A stretch of 64,000 bases of DNA from assembly GCA_019915135.1 (NCBI GenBank), contig JAHLMK010000010.1:806001-870000 (forward strand), read 5' to 3'. The notes beneath the pieces were generated by a model. That model did not search any database. It saw nothing but the letters and a program-made list of their open reading frames with translations, and was not told the origin of the DNA. The position numbers and the translations under genes were made by a program. This document shows, piece by piece, positions 21,219 through 34,047 of the stretch (within the stretch, counting starts at the first letter, position 1; every line of letters begins with the position of its first letter). This DNA comes from Strobilurus pachycystidiatus (lineage: Eukaryota > Basidiomycota > Agaricomycetes > Agaricales > Physalacriaceae).

Positions 21219-24200
21219 TCAAGGCTTATCTACTAATGAATAAGGCGGCAGTGATGCGGTAGATGCAGAAGGAGTTAACGGGCTGAACGCAATACCTTTG
21301 AGCGTTCTTGGCAGGAGCTGCGCCGTGGGCTCTACGCTCGGTCCGGGAGTCGCAGGTCGCGAGCTCACCGGTGTATTGGCCTGGGACCGGTTGTGGGCAA
21401 GATGCGCTCTAACAAGGTGGCCAGCCGCCAAGGCGGCCATCAACGACAGTTCACCAGCCATGACACTCGCTGCTATCAGGCGAGCGAGACCCTGTGCGTT
21501 CTGTCCAGGCGATGTTGGGTGAGCGCCCTTCATGCCGAGCATCTCAAGCACCGCCTGTTGCGGGGCCAGAACCGTCCCACCACCAACAGTGCCGACCTCA
21601 ATCGAAGGCATGGAAATCGTCATAAGGAGATCCTTTCCATCATTAGTTCTGAGGAACGAAATTAGCTATCAAGCGATGCCAGGAAGCGGGAAAAAGACAC
21701 TCACGGTTCCATCAAAGTCATACAATTAGAACTCTCCACATTCTGCGCCGGATCCTGCCCCGTAGCCAAAAAGATCGCAGTCAAAATATTCGCCGCATGC
21801 GCATTGAAGCCCCCGATACTCCCAGCCATCGCACTCCCAATCAGGTTCTTCTTCGTGTTCAGGTTGCATAGTGCGTCGACAGTAGTCTTCAGGACCGTCT
21901 GCACAACCTTCCCAGGAATGACAGCCTCAGCCACGACACTCTTCCCGCGTCCCTCAATCCAGTTGATCGCAGCAGGCTTCTTGTCCGTGCAGTAATTGCC
22001 CGACAGCGCCAAGGTGACCATCTCGGGGAACTGCTTCTGCATCGCCTCGAGCGCCTTCTCCGTGCCCTTCGAGATCATGTTCATACCCATGGCGTCGCCA
22101 GTCGCAGTCATGAACCGGACGAAGAGCGTGCGGCCAGCCATGGCAGTCTTCAGGGATTGGAGCTTGGCGAAGCGGGACGTGGACTCGAAGGCGGTCTTAA
22201 TAGTGGCGTAGCCGTCCGGAGAGGCAATCCAAGCCTTAGCCTGAGCAGCAAGAACGACAGAGGGGAAGTCAATAGCTGGACCACGGGTCATACCATCCTG
22301 GGTGATAACGGTGGTGACACCTCCGCCAGCATTGAGCGCCTTCGCGCCACGAGAAGTAGACGCGACCAAAGTACCCTCGGCGGTAGCCATCGGAATCGGG
22401 GTCAAGACACCATCGACGTTGAGCGGACCGGCGATACCCAGAGGCAAAGGAATATACCCGACCACGTTTTCGCAACACGCGCCGATAACCCTCGAGTAGT
22501 CGTAATTCGTCAATGGGATATCAGATGTCTCCAAAGTGCCTATCCTCGAGGCGCGCGCTAGGAAAGGAAAAAAATTAGGGCACTGACAAGTCTAGCCAGA
22601 AAGAGATTAACTCACAAATGAGAGCCCTGCGAATCCTGACAGCACGTTCCAGTTCGTCGCTGCCTAGAACCTTCTCCAGAGCGTACGCGGCGATCTTGCC
22701 GTTCTGAGCGAGCATGATGACCTCCTCATCGTTCATCAACGCGAGAGCCAAAGCGACAGGCTTCGGGCCGTTGTCGAACAGTTCTATGAGCTCCTCAAGA
22801 GGACGAAGGAAGTCAGCAGCGATGGCCTCTTCGTCATCAGAGCCCGACGAGGTAGAATCCGGAGGAGAGAGGAGCCTATTCTCAGAGCGAGCAGCAGCCT
22901 TCGCGAGCTTCCTATCGACATCATCAAGAGTGAACGTCGCAGGAGCGGCCTTCTTGGGAGGAGGAGGGATGTATATGGGCTTCTGGATGACAGCGCGGGC
23001 GACGGTGGTCGGGGCGGGCAGGGTGTCATTCACGACAGCAGTCTTGCCTTCGCTATCCTCGCTGTTGCTGTTGAACCGAACACCTGCGCTCTTGACAACG
23101 TTGTTCTTGTTGCCCAAGAGACCGGCACCGATAGCCTTGAGAAGGTACCCATTCAAGCTGATGCTCATGGCGAGGACGATGACAATCCATTTGGACAGGA
23201 GCGGGTCACCAACCAGGCGCGACCAGGTGGACATGAAGGACTCGACGATGTCAGAGGTGGTGCGAGGACCAACGGTGGCAGGGGTCGCAGGCGAGACGGC
23301 GGCCAGCATGGAGGCAGGGGGCGTGATACGAATGTGGATAGGCGGGTGAACCTTGACCAAGATACTGACACCCTCCTCCTCCATTTCGAATGGAGTCAGC
23401 TGCTCAGCGTCGACAAGCGAAGCAAGCGCGACGCGAACAGTGGGCGCCGTAAGATCCACCTTGCGAACAGTTGACACATAGGTGCTGTGGCGCGCAGGCG
23501 TCAACGGCGCACAAAGGTTCAGGATGTGCAACGATAAGAAAGTCGCGATCTAGGGAGTCCAGATTAGACCGCGTATGACGGAGCCAGACAATCTGGGCTT
23601 ACCAGAATGGGCTTGAGACGCGCCACAGGACTCTCTAATTTGTCCTCTTTCTTTCCACGTGCGGATCCCTTCACTCCAAGTACGCTCTGAACGATGTTAG
23701 ACACTTTGTTGCCTATCTTCGGAGATTCCATTGTCGAAGGGGTTCCAGAGGTACCAGTGGACGCAAGAGCGGAAGACGACTTCGATCGCGTCAATTTCTC
23801 GCGCACTGTCTTGATACGAAGCACCTGAAACGCATAATGAGTGCTGAAACAACAAAAGATCGTCCCACATGGGCCATCGTAACAAGCATGACATCACATG
23901 GGACGAGAATAAATTGCTCACCTCGATCATAATGGTGAGCACAGAGGCAAGGAATGTACAGAGGAGGAGGCAGTCAAGGCCCAGAACGAGGGCGGCGAGA
24001 GCGCAGACTTCGCGGAGGCCGCTGACACGGCTGTAGGCTCCAACAACCAGGACGGCAATTTCAATGATGTAGTCACGGATGATAGGGTAGTAGACCTTGG
24101 TCAGGGACTCGAGGATGACTTCACCAGCGGGCTTGAGCTGCCCACCAGCACTGGCGCCGCCAACTGGGCTAGTGAGGTGCGGGTGCTTGAAGACGGCACG

Positions 24201-25284
24201 GGCCAAACGGATAGGCTTGTCGAAGCCGACAGTGCAGAGGAAGAAGGGGAGGGCCTCGGAGAGAGCGACGGGGTCCATGGGGATACGCAGCCACATTGCG
24301 ATGGGCAGGGAAAGCAGCACAGCGATGACCGAGGAAGAGATGATGGCGGAGGGAAGCCAGAAGCTGGATCCAAGCTGGCGAGAACGAGAGGCGAGGATGA
24401 ACAGGGTAGTCATCATTAGTATGTAGCCAGTGAGGATGAGGACAATGTCCAAAGAGTTTGCTTTCTGTGGCAGAGTGAGCCAAAGGTTGTATAGACAAGC
24501 AGCCGCCTTACCTTGGCAAGATCCCAGAAGCGCATCACGAATGCGCCCAGAGCGTATGCGACCCACTTGCTGCTCTTCATGTCGCCGATTGTCTCTTGCT
24601 CACGCGACTCAAACTCAAACCGGACATCAGCGTCGTCAACGGCAGACTTGAAGAAACGCGTGAGGGCTGCGACAAAGTCGTCGCGAGATCCGGGCGCGAA
24701 TGCGAGGGTCTGGGTGAGCGAGCGAGGCGTCGCTACCGCGGACGAGAAGCAGCCAGGGGCGTCGGCCACGGACTTGTTGGGCATGTCCAGCGAGGCGCGA
24801 TGGCAGATGGCACTGTACTGTTGGCCGGAAGCGAATGTGAGCGATTCCTGTGTGTACCTGGACATGTTGTATGCCGAGTCGGAGAGCGGGGCGTTGTCGA
24901 GGGAGAGGGACGCGGGGACGACCTGAATTGCAAAGGTAAGCTAGACAACAGGAAAAATGTTGAATATATGCGCACGTCTCTGCCTTTCTGGACCGAGTCG
25001 AGCGAGTACACGACCTGCTGGAGTTCGACGGGAATGAGCGCGCTGTCGGCGGCAGATTTGGCGTGGTGCCATGCATGTTCGCGGACGTTAACCCATTTCT
25101 CCTGCGTAAAGAGGGCATGCGAGGGCCGAAGGGTGACCGGATTGGACGTAGCAAAGAATGCGGAGTGTTTGATGGCGCCGAGGACGTGGAAATAGGCCAG
25201 AGTTGCGACGATGGAGAAGAAGACAATCGTCTCAATGGGCGAATACGCCGCGTGGATCACAAACGGCTTCAGAACCGCGCGCAT
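21219..25284 (-). CDS. HMG1: 3-hydroxy-3-methylglutaryl-CoA reductase
   Basis: Seven exons (25284-24976, 24922-24512, 24464-23922, 23824-23603, 23549-22616, 22557-21705, 21648-21219) join in frame to 1233 residues. The enzyme reduces HMG-CoA to mevalonate with NADPH in the ER membrane, the rate-limiting step of sterol synthesis. The N-terminal half has membrane helices, including a sterol-sensing-type stretch in exon 3 ([20 protein letters not shown]). The catalytic half starts after a linker at about residue 740 and shows [17 protein letters not shown], the catalytic Glu in TAEGTLVAS, the Lys in [11 protein letters not shown], the Asp in [15 protein letters not shown] and the His in [13 protein letters not shown] keeps the serine that AMP-kinase phosphorylates in other eukaryotes. 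Length and motifs are normal for the family. All introns are short GT-AG. Confidence 0.97.
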
Positions 25285-27669
25285 TTTGGGTCGGAGGAGG
25301 CGTCAGAGTAGCTATATATGCGTCAATTTTACGGCAAATGACTGCAGAAATAGGGCGCACTGTGTGACGGCAGGGCGGGACGTGGGCGGGACGGGCGGCC
25401 GTGGTGCGGACTAGCCCAAGAGACTGGGGTTCGTCTCGACTCAAGGCGGGGCAGCTTTAAAGGGTGTTGTGGTACGATGCACCATCACAACTTTTATGGA
25501 TCTCGTCCCATTTCGGCAAGACCCCGGATACCAGTCCCTATCCACCTCCATCCCCAACAGGCAACGCCCTGGCGCTGGCTATCTCCTGCCAGCATCCGTT
25601 CATCCTGACATTGTTATTCTGCTCGCTTTGCTTCCGTGTCTCACCTATTTTTCGAGCATCCTTGTCTTTCCCAACTCTACTCTTAGACCCTTCTCCGAGT
25701 CTCACCGTTTGTTCACTGACTCTGGTCAAGTAAAACAATTATGATCATACACTCACACAGATACCATCGCGGCAATCATCCATTTAGTCGCCCAGCCTAT
25801 CACCACGTTTCATTCTGATATCACCGTATGTCGCGGTGATTTCGCGTCCCGAAAACACTCGAATCCATTACTACGAGTCCGACAATCACGCCTCGTATAC
25901 TCACTCCCTCCGGCTCTCGTTTCCCATCTCCCGAACAAGAGACTTCCTCACATAACTCTTGACATCTCCGTTCTCCCTTTTGGCCGCTCGAAATCTTGCA
26001 CTAACAGCGGCCACCGAAAAAACCCGCTCCCATCCACATTGCGCTCATCCTGCGTTCCTCTCGTATCTCCGCTGCATCATGTTACAAATCAAAGTCCGCG
26101 AGTGCGATTGCCAATGGAGTACATGCTTGCTACATGTCTTAAGGAGCTTCACTTCACCCATTGACAGAGTACGTAGGATTGGTTTTCCAGAGTCCTGTCT
26201 GATTGCAAGATTACCAGCATCTGGTGGACCCATTGCGATCCTTTGTTTACCATGTTTGATCGAACCTGCGAACTAATGCACTCTTCTAATACGTTTTTTC
26301 ACATCCCTACGTTCTATGGACCCGGACTATCTACTGCAGTAACGTACACCGGCTACAAAATACGCCATTTTTCCTCCACATGTTCAACCCGTCCAGGACC
26401 TCTTTGAGAGTGAGACCACACGAATATTACATTCTCCTACTTATCGATATCAGTGATAGACGTCGTATTAGACAATGAGATGCGTCTATGGCCAATCAGC
26501 GATACCCCGTCGACTTCTACCAATCGCGTAAGTACATGCACCGAGCTCGGTGCCTAACTGAGACCACACTCAGTGACCCAACTTGCTCGCCTTACACTCT
26601 AGGCATAAGCACTACACCCTATAGCTCGCGCATCCAATCATCACGAAACCGAGAACAGGTATGATTGACCGAATAGACCCGGCTGGATAATCGTATAATG
26701 TGGACGCCACCGATTTGCGGTGGATGGATGGCGGGTCGCATTCGCCTGATGATCGTCTGCGTGTTGTTGGCTGGGAGGTGAGACCCCAGGATTGGGAGGG
26801 CGCATCGAGTCAAGGAGGCACTGATGCGCGCTGCGTGGATTGGCCGGTGGGCTGTGAAACCGAAAATCCGCCAGTCTTAGACTATACAGTTGTACACATC
26901 TCGAATGATGCGTACTATCATTATCACTGTCCTTACTACAGTTCAGATACACAGAAGGAGAAGTGGCGAAGATCTTCATGTTTGGGTGTTCAAACTTCAG
27001 AGACCACTATCACGAGCGGAATGATGTCGGGTGTAGACTGAGATTTGGCCGAACAACCAGTGACCAGTCTCAGATTTTTTGATGGATAGTACAGAGAGGA
27101 TGGCGGCAACTATCAAATCCGACGCGCAAGAAATAGGGTAGTAATTTGCAGCGAAGCCTCAATTCATCGGAAGACGAAGTGGCGCCTAGTGAGTCAGGCT
27201 CAAGTAGGTACTGGTATCTTTCCATGTTCGGTAGAGATAGACAGAAACCGTCAAAGCGAGGAGTTGCTAGTTAGAGCAGGTAGCCGGTGTCAGTAAGAGA
27301 AATGCACGCTTCCCACAGTAAATCCAACAAGACCAAACCAGTAAGACACCGAGAGACAGAGAGACAGGAAGTTAACGGAGAGCGTTCCATCCATCACCGC
27401 AGTTAACAAAGTCGCCGAGTCGGACGGAAACATTAATCGATTTGTCGGGCATGCCTGAAGACCGACGACAGATTGCTGTAATGTCACTGAGAAGAAGAGA
27501 GACGTACGGAGCAATGATCGGTCGAACTGGCCGCCACGCCACATCGCCGAGTTGCCGCACCGTCGGAGTTGAATCGGCGGTCAAACCTAAAACAGACAAC
27601 TGCAAGGACAGACTGCCGCCCCGGAAATATTGCCCACTTTCGACGCCGTAACCGCAAGACACCGCCGCC
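25285..27669. other. Long intergenic region, one doubtful frame
   Basis: A 2.4 kb gap. A frame from ATG 25496 (MDLVPFRQDPGYQSL, with a hydrophobic segment DIVILLALLPCLTYFSS) could be a first exon of a small membrane protein, but I could not extend it convincingly. Another frame at 26700-27041 resembles nothing. An inverted repeat ATCACCG...CGGTGAT lies at 25819-25840. The part next to 25284 is the reductase promoter, in which I see no exact sterol regulatory element. Confidence 0.35.
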
Positions 27670-28326
<657 letters not shown>

Positions 28327-28761
28327 ATACCATGTCGCTTTTGTATCTTGCCCTTCCCTTCAATATGATATGACATGTATTGCGCACTCTATGAAACCCA
28401 CTGCATCGCACTCCTCCTTTTGGCCTTCCCGAGTCCCTCTCAATCTCCGCCTACATATTCGGTTCTTCTAGCAGCCCGGTCCAAAGTCCGCCCGCAAAAT
28501 GAGCGTGATAATGATGCCACAACTCTTGTCCGACATCTTGGCAGACAAGACCAAGGACACCGCCGGCGCCTCAACGCACGCACGTCTCGGCATCGAGCAA
28601 GATTCGGTTCCGGGAATGTTATCTCAAGGGAGAGAGTCAGGAATGTCGTTGTGATGCTTTCAGCTCCAACTCGGCTCGCTCGCCGATGATATGAATCAAC
28701 AGAACCCACGATGTACTAACCTCATTCCGCCTCGAGGCTTCCGAACTTACCTTGAACCACC

Positions 28762-30346
28762 ATGAGCGACGACACTGACACGCACAAGGAAGAGACTATT
28801 GTCTCCATCTCGATAGATCTCGTCCCTGGTCTCGCTGGTCTCGACGACTCTTTCGACGACCTACAAACTCTGTTCGAGCAGTTGCAAATCTCATCGATTG
28901 AAGCAGCGAACTATCAAGATGTCCTGACATTCGCTACGAGTGTGGCGTACTTTGCTCAGATACAAAAGGTAGACATCAAGTTCGAGACGAGCCTTTAGAT
29001 TGAAGTTTTGCTTGTCTAGCAAACGAGCACTGTCTATATAACTCGAGAGGAGTCTGATGATCATCATCACGAGCAGGTCTCTGTGAGTCACTGCTTCGCA
29101 GCCTTGACCCGCGCTCAACCCGTACAGCCCAATCCGCCTGGCAAGGGAACTCAAAAGAGGCGAATACATAAGAAGAAATCCAAAAAGGAGAGGAAAGAAG
29201 AGGATCAACAGGCGAAGGTTGTAAAGATGGAGGAGAAGTTGGCCCGAGTCTCCCTCGACTCGTCCTCGGCGACAGCCTCTACGGACTCCGAGATCGGTCA
29301 CAGTGCCGAAAATTGGGATCCGTTGAGGAGCTCGACTACTTGGCCCGAACCACAGGTCGAAGAGCATTGTGACATGACTCAAGTCCCCCTCCAATCGTCT
29401 CGGTCGACAGGTTCTGAGATCAACGACAGCGCCCAGGATTGGGATCCGCTAGGAACTCTGAAGGTGGAGCAAGGCATGGCTCGAATTCCTGCCGAGTCGT
29501 CTTCTTCGGTGGCATCTACGGATCGTGAGATGAACCAAAGTGCCGATGCGTGGGCCCTGGGGGCGAGCTTGACCGCTTGGCCCGAACCAAAATCGAAGCA
29601 CGAACATGGCTCGAGGCAGGACTGTAACCCCCGTGTGCCCCAGAACGAGTCAAGAAAGGGTAAACAAAAGAAGAAAAAGCTAAAGGAGAAGGAGAAGGAG
29701 CCCGAGAAGAAAATACAAACAGAAGTGACGGTCAGTCTCCATGCCCTCCCCAGACTCTATGAACTCATCGATGCATGTACACGACAGCACACATCTGCTA
29801 AATTCGCGTGCATCGGCTTCGTCTATCTTCTGAATGCCGGGCAGGACGTGTACGACGTGGGCGTCATTCTCGATCCCAAAGAACGGGGCTGGGGATACGC
29901 GTACGATGCGATGGAGCAGCTCTTGAAAGTGGCGTTTGATTATGATCAGCTTAGATGTCATCGCATCCAAGCACGCATCCCCGAGAGCCCGCACAGGAAC
30001 AGTACTCTGAAGTTACTCACGAAACTGTGAGTACCTCGTCAAACTCCTTATCATCGCTAATAGCCATGACAGGAAATTCACCCATGAAGGCACCCGGCGA
30101 AAGACATTCTTCAGCCCTCTCATGCAAGATTGGAAAGACGTGACGTACTCCGCTCTCTTGGACACTGACTGGGCTGTGAGGGATTCCATGGCAGTCGCTC
30201 CGCCAACACTGTGGGATGAGATGTTTGCACGCCAAGAAAAGGAGCGCACTGCGCTGCTTCACTGGCAGAAGCGGAAGAGATTGGACACGCTTGTTGCTCA
30301 AGCTTGGGGATCCGAAGTCATGCCGGGTCAAGTCATCGTTCGATAG
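28762..30346 (+). CDS. GNAT-like N-acetyltransferase domain protein 2
   Basis: Exons 28762-28968, 29020-30026 and 30073-30346 join in frame to 495 residues. The N-terminal block (FDDLQTLFEQLQISSIEAAN, DVLTFATSVAYFAQI) matches the start of the paralog at 18634-20629. A lysine-rich low-complexity linker (KRRIHKKKSKKERKEE, later KKKKLKEKEKEPEKK) contains internal repeats of the form SAxxWDPL. The C-terminal GNAT-like core has DPKERGWGYAYDAME, IQARIPESPHRNSTL and KFTHEGTRRKTFF, with the RGxGxA-like motif seen as RGWGYA. The final part WKDVTYSALLDTDW aligns with the same region of the paralog. The acceptor substrate is unknown. Confidence 0.7.
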
Positions 30347-30425
30347 GTTGATATAACTCGTACATACATGATACTACTACTCTTACACAAAATGCACCGC
30401 AATGTCCATAGAAAACAGGGTACAG

Positions 30426-31556
30426 TTACAGAGTACCAACAATCGCGTCTCTTGGCATATCCAACGCCTGAAATCCTGAGCGTTCAAATTCTGCCCACGG
30501 CGTTATTTTGCCATACTGGAGTTGAAGGGCGATACCCTTCGCATGCAGCTCATCAAGCGTATGCTTCTTCCACACCCATTTTGTTCCACTAGAGTTCTTG
30601 TACATCAGCCCGGGATACCAATCCAGCTGCGTCTTGGAGTTCTCGACCAATCGGTGAACCACGCCTTCCTTGGCGCAGTACTCAACGTAGTGGTACCACG
30701 TCTTGTTCTTTGGTCGGATTTCCGGAATTTCGGACGTGAAGGCCATGATGGCAGTTAGCCATGGGATCTCCTGGTCCACATAATCTACAAAGTAAGAACA
30801 TTGTGAGACAAGCGGTATAAGATACGAGAAGCTAAGCAGTACTGACAAAATATTGGGATATTAGACATGAACCGCGGATTTCCCTTCGCCTTCTCCTCCG
30901 CGTTAGACTTCTCCAGAGTGGGTACCAAGTTCATGTAGGTCTTCCCGGCTCTCGTTTCAGGCGGGGGCGCAGGACCCATGAACGCCATGTCCACGTCAAA
31001 CGCCGAAGCAGGATTGCCCCCGGATTCGGGTCGGTACTTGAGGACGAAGTAAAAACAGTTTTTATGAAAGTCGAAAGGCTCGGGAAGCTCGTGAAGAGCC
31101 CAAGCCAGGCCCTGTGCGATAGGCATTCGGTGCAGTTCTTTCCAGTCTTCGAGGAGGTACTTTCGCTCCTGTGCGGTCGGTATGAGCGAACTCGCCTGCT
31201 GGGGCCCGCGGCGTCCTTTTGCGAGATCTTTGGCGACGAGACCCTCGTCGTACTCCCGCTGGATTCTGCAATGCCCTTTGTGCGATGGCCAGTCTGCCTT
31301 TTGGTGCTCTTTGCTCTGCACGTACGTGAGAATGATTAGTTCGATCATGTGTGGGGACGGTTTTAGAGTGGCGTACACAATAGCGAACAGCGCGACAGCC
31401 ACCGCATATTTGCATAGGTGGCGCGCCTGGGGCGCGTCGGACTAGGCAGCGCACGCAAGCTTCGGGAACGTTTTTGGATGTCGGGAATTTACTGTCAAGC
31501 GTATTTATCTTATAGACGTATTTGAATCCGGGATGGGGAGGATTTTCGGATGCCAT
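30426..31556 (-). CDS. MYND-type zinc finger protein (N-terminal finger)
   Basis: Exons 31556-31377, 31315-30847 and 30784-30426 give 335 residues in consistent frame. The MYND finger spans residues 34-76: CVRCLVRRAPGAPPMQICGG, CRAVRYC, and after the first intron SKEHQKADWPSHKGHC, with all eight Cys/His ligands present. The rest (ELPEPFDFHKNCFYFVLKYR, IPWLTAIMAFTSEIPEIRP) is conserved among Agaricomycete MYND proteins but has no known activity. Such proteins probably recruit proline-rich partners. A truncated, broken copy is at 7708-8440. The two copies face away from the DUF6535 module they accompany in both places, so they moved with it. Confidence 0.82.
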
Positions 31557-32191
31557 TAGACTGATAGATGAGTTGTGGCGGAGAACGACGAGTGACAACA
31601 GGTAGGTAGATTCAGAGGCGCTTCGTTGATCGAGGTCTGGAGGGCGAAGTAGCGACGTTCGAAGCGTTCAGCGGTGCCGCGGTCGGACTGATGGTCTTCG
31701 TCAAGAGTGTATTGGAACAATCAGGTGATGGGTGTGAGAGCCAGAGTCAGAGGTGATGGAGCACCGCGTCCTTGTCCCGTTTTAGTATGAAGAACAACAG
31801 TCAAACCCACGGAGTGGGTGGACCCGGAAATATACTTACAGAGGGCCGTGATTGGGAAGAATATAGAACCCTTCGAAAGTAGACCTCGAAGACATCACTG
31901 TTGGCTGGCAATTTGGCCAGATGATACCACGTCCAGCGAGTAAGCACATTCCCACTGGCAGGACGCGTCGCGATGAAAGAAGAAACATTTGACGGGCGGC
32001 GATCGTCATTTCCCCGTCACATGTCAGCGTAGCCAATGCCAGTGACGAGACGACATATAAATGTGGCGCAATAGAATATATGTCTACCAAAAGAGTGCTT
32101 CTACAGCAAGATTGACTTTTGCCATATCCCCAAGACCGCCAACAATGGAAGCCCTAGATAGATACGAACAAAGGAAGGAGAAGAAGATCAA
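31557..32191. other. Promoter side of the MYND gene, partly duplicated
   Basis: 31557-31735 is similar to 7708-7877 (blocks such as CAAGAGTGTATTGGAACAAT against its complement). From about 32000 sequence related to the start of the type B unit appears (TCACATGTCAGCGTAGCC, TGTGGCGCAATAGAATATAT). No additional gene. Confidence 0.5.
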
Positions 32192-32386
32192 GTTCCCCCG
32201 CCGACACAAGCCAATACTGCAGTAGCAAGGTCATCGCGTCCCCGTGTTGCAAGCAGAGCACGAAGAACAAGGGCGGCAATAATTAGATAACCAGATACGG
32301 GAGGCGGTGCCTCCGTAATAGTGGTTGAACTATTAAGAACAGATACTACACTTGATCTAACCCAAAAGGCCAGAGTGGTAAGGAAT
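32192..32386 (-). pseudogene. U2 snRNA copy 2, probably decayed
   Basis: Aligns over its whole length with the U2 copies at 10246-10442 and 40262-40456. Changes hit functional positions: GGCCTTTTGGGTTAGATCAA instead of GGCTTAGATC, the Sm site reads TAATTATTGCC instead of TAATTTTTGCC, and a loop base in the IIa/IIb region differs. The branch-site-pairing segment is intact. Loss of a uridine in the Sm site suggests it would not assemble into an snRNP. Confidence 0.8.
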
Positions 32387-32474
32387 CCCATCGTTCGAAG
32401 GCGGGATTTATGATTTGGGCGCGCACGGACCAGGTGCGGCCCTGCGCGATGCGACGTGTTTCGCGTCTTTCGAG

Positions 32475-32620
32475 AATCGACCGACTCTTCATATCGGGCC
32501 GGTGTCCGAACCTTTCCCTCTTTTCGCCGTGTCGATTTTCGAGATTCGCTCATTCGCGATGCTAGCCCGCCTCCTTGCCGGCACTACAGTATCTGACAAT
32601 ATTCTCCGTCCTCCGTGAAA
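32475..32620 (+). repeat. Y repeat, copy 2
   Basis: Shares CGGGCCGGTGTCCG, CCTCTTTTCGCC and TTCGCTCATTCGCGATGCTA with the copies at 9870-10030 (-) and 44430-44560 (+). Confidence 0.55.
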
Positions 32621-32974
32621 TCGTCCCACATCTAGAAAGAAAAACAGGCTGTCATCTTACCGAGAGGAGAATGCCTGATCGCATTCGCGACTTTCTCGAC
32701 TAAAGGTCGGCTCACAAACATTCTGGTGGCCCAGGACACAATGTACCATCTTTCGCCACGGGCCTGATAAGTATCAAAGAGAAATTTGTGGAGAAACACC
32801 AGGCAGTGGGAAGTATCGCATGTTGCAGGTATGTGCTCACTGCTTCTGACATACATTTTCTCCTACGCAACTCTCCAAAGCGAATGTTCCCCGACTCTCT
32901 TCAGTGACACAGCCTGATGTTTCAACCAATCCCCAAGGTGCACGTATCGTGAGCAATGAAACACTGTGACGTTC

Positions 32975-33480
32975 ACGCCTCTTTGTGGCGGGCCACGGCG
33001 CCAAACCCGTGAGTTCGAATTCGGACTTTTCCAATCACCAGCTCAAAGAAGACCGCCTCCCCCACCGTCCGCTCTCACCACTGTCCGCTTCCCTTGCCCC
33101 GTCGTTTTGCGTTCTGTCGCGTGTCCCGGTCATGTCGCCTCGACGCGACATCATCTGCACCTGATTCCACAACCGTCAATTCCTATCCTGGCGACCTTCT
33201 CCATATCTGCGCAGCTGGTGAACCTCGCCCTGAGTACCCTTCTCGTACAAGCGTAACACTCTACTGTATCAGCTTACGGACGCGTCCAAAACACGACGAG
33301 AGGGTGCAAGACAATTTTGAGGCGCAAAATTGTGTGGACCCCCAAAATCCTTCTTGTGCCTATCTGAGAGGTATCTACTGCTGGCTGTATCGTCGCTTAC
33401 TCGCGCTGATACGGATTCTCACGTTCTTCGAGACGGGATGAATTGAGGCACTCCCTATTGTCTTTCGGTCGCTCGTTTCA
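32975..33480 (+). repeat. X repeat, copy 2
   Basis: Starts TTTGTGGCGGGCCACGGCGC and ends near TATTGTCTTTCGGTCGCTC. It contains the intron-like gtatct block at about 33370, but the 3' splice region is partly deleted compared with copy 1, so any gene it came from is no longer intact. Confidence 0.6.
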
Positions 33481-34047
33481 ATGGCGGGTTGGTAACCATA
33501 TGTACATGGAAAAGATTTGCATTCTTTGTCATCACAGCGCACCTTCGACCACACATTGGGAATGTGGCGCAATTTCGTCTGGCTGAACCTCCGCTCCCGG
33601 ATCTTACATTCCGTTCCGACCACTCCCTTTGACCGTAACGTGTTCGACGAATCTCTCTTGCTGCTACCCGTTTGCGATCCTATTGTCTGCGCTTGTCTGA
33701 TGCCAACCAACACGGCTGGTAGCGCAGATCGTTGCTCGCCTTGTTGCGCAAGCGGAAGTTCCTCATCTAGATTGGTTTGTCTTCAATCTCGTGAGGTTGT
33801 GGTAATGCATCATATATTCCCTGTACTTTGAGCCTCCTTGTTTTCTAACTGCTATAAGTATGACTCTTCCTGGTATGAACAAACTGCCCCGAAACGAATA
33901 CCTCAAGTTCATCTGATTCTGGATGTACTTATACCTAAAGGGCCATCACCAGGATGACAAGCCATACGCCATACGGGGTAATGCACCGCCCGGCCATAAA
34001 GATGGTGACGGGACTTTGTGGGTCCGTCCCTACCCTTCTCTTTACAC
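33481..34047. other. Upstream region of DUF6535 gene 2
   Basis: No supported gene. Short open frames do not resemble the paralogous upstream regions. Confidence 0.35.

Noticed and set aside
22714..23349. 211-codon open frame antisense to HMG-CoA reductase
   Set aside because: Composition mirrors the reductase linker and no family resemblance was seen; it is a shadow frame.
25285..25500. Sterol regulatory element in the HMG-CoA reductase promoter
   Set aside because: Only ATCACAAC-type partial matches were found, too weak to claim.
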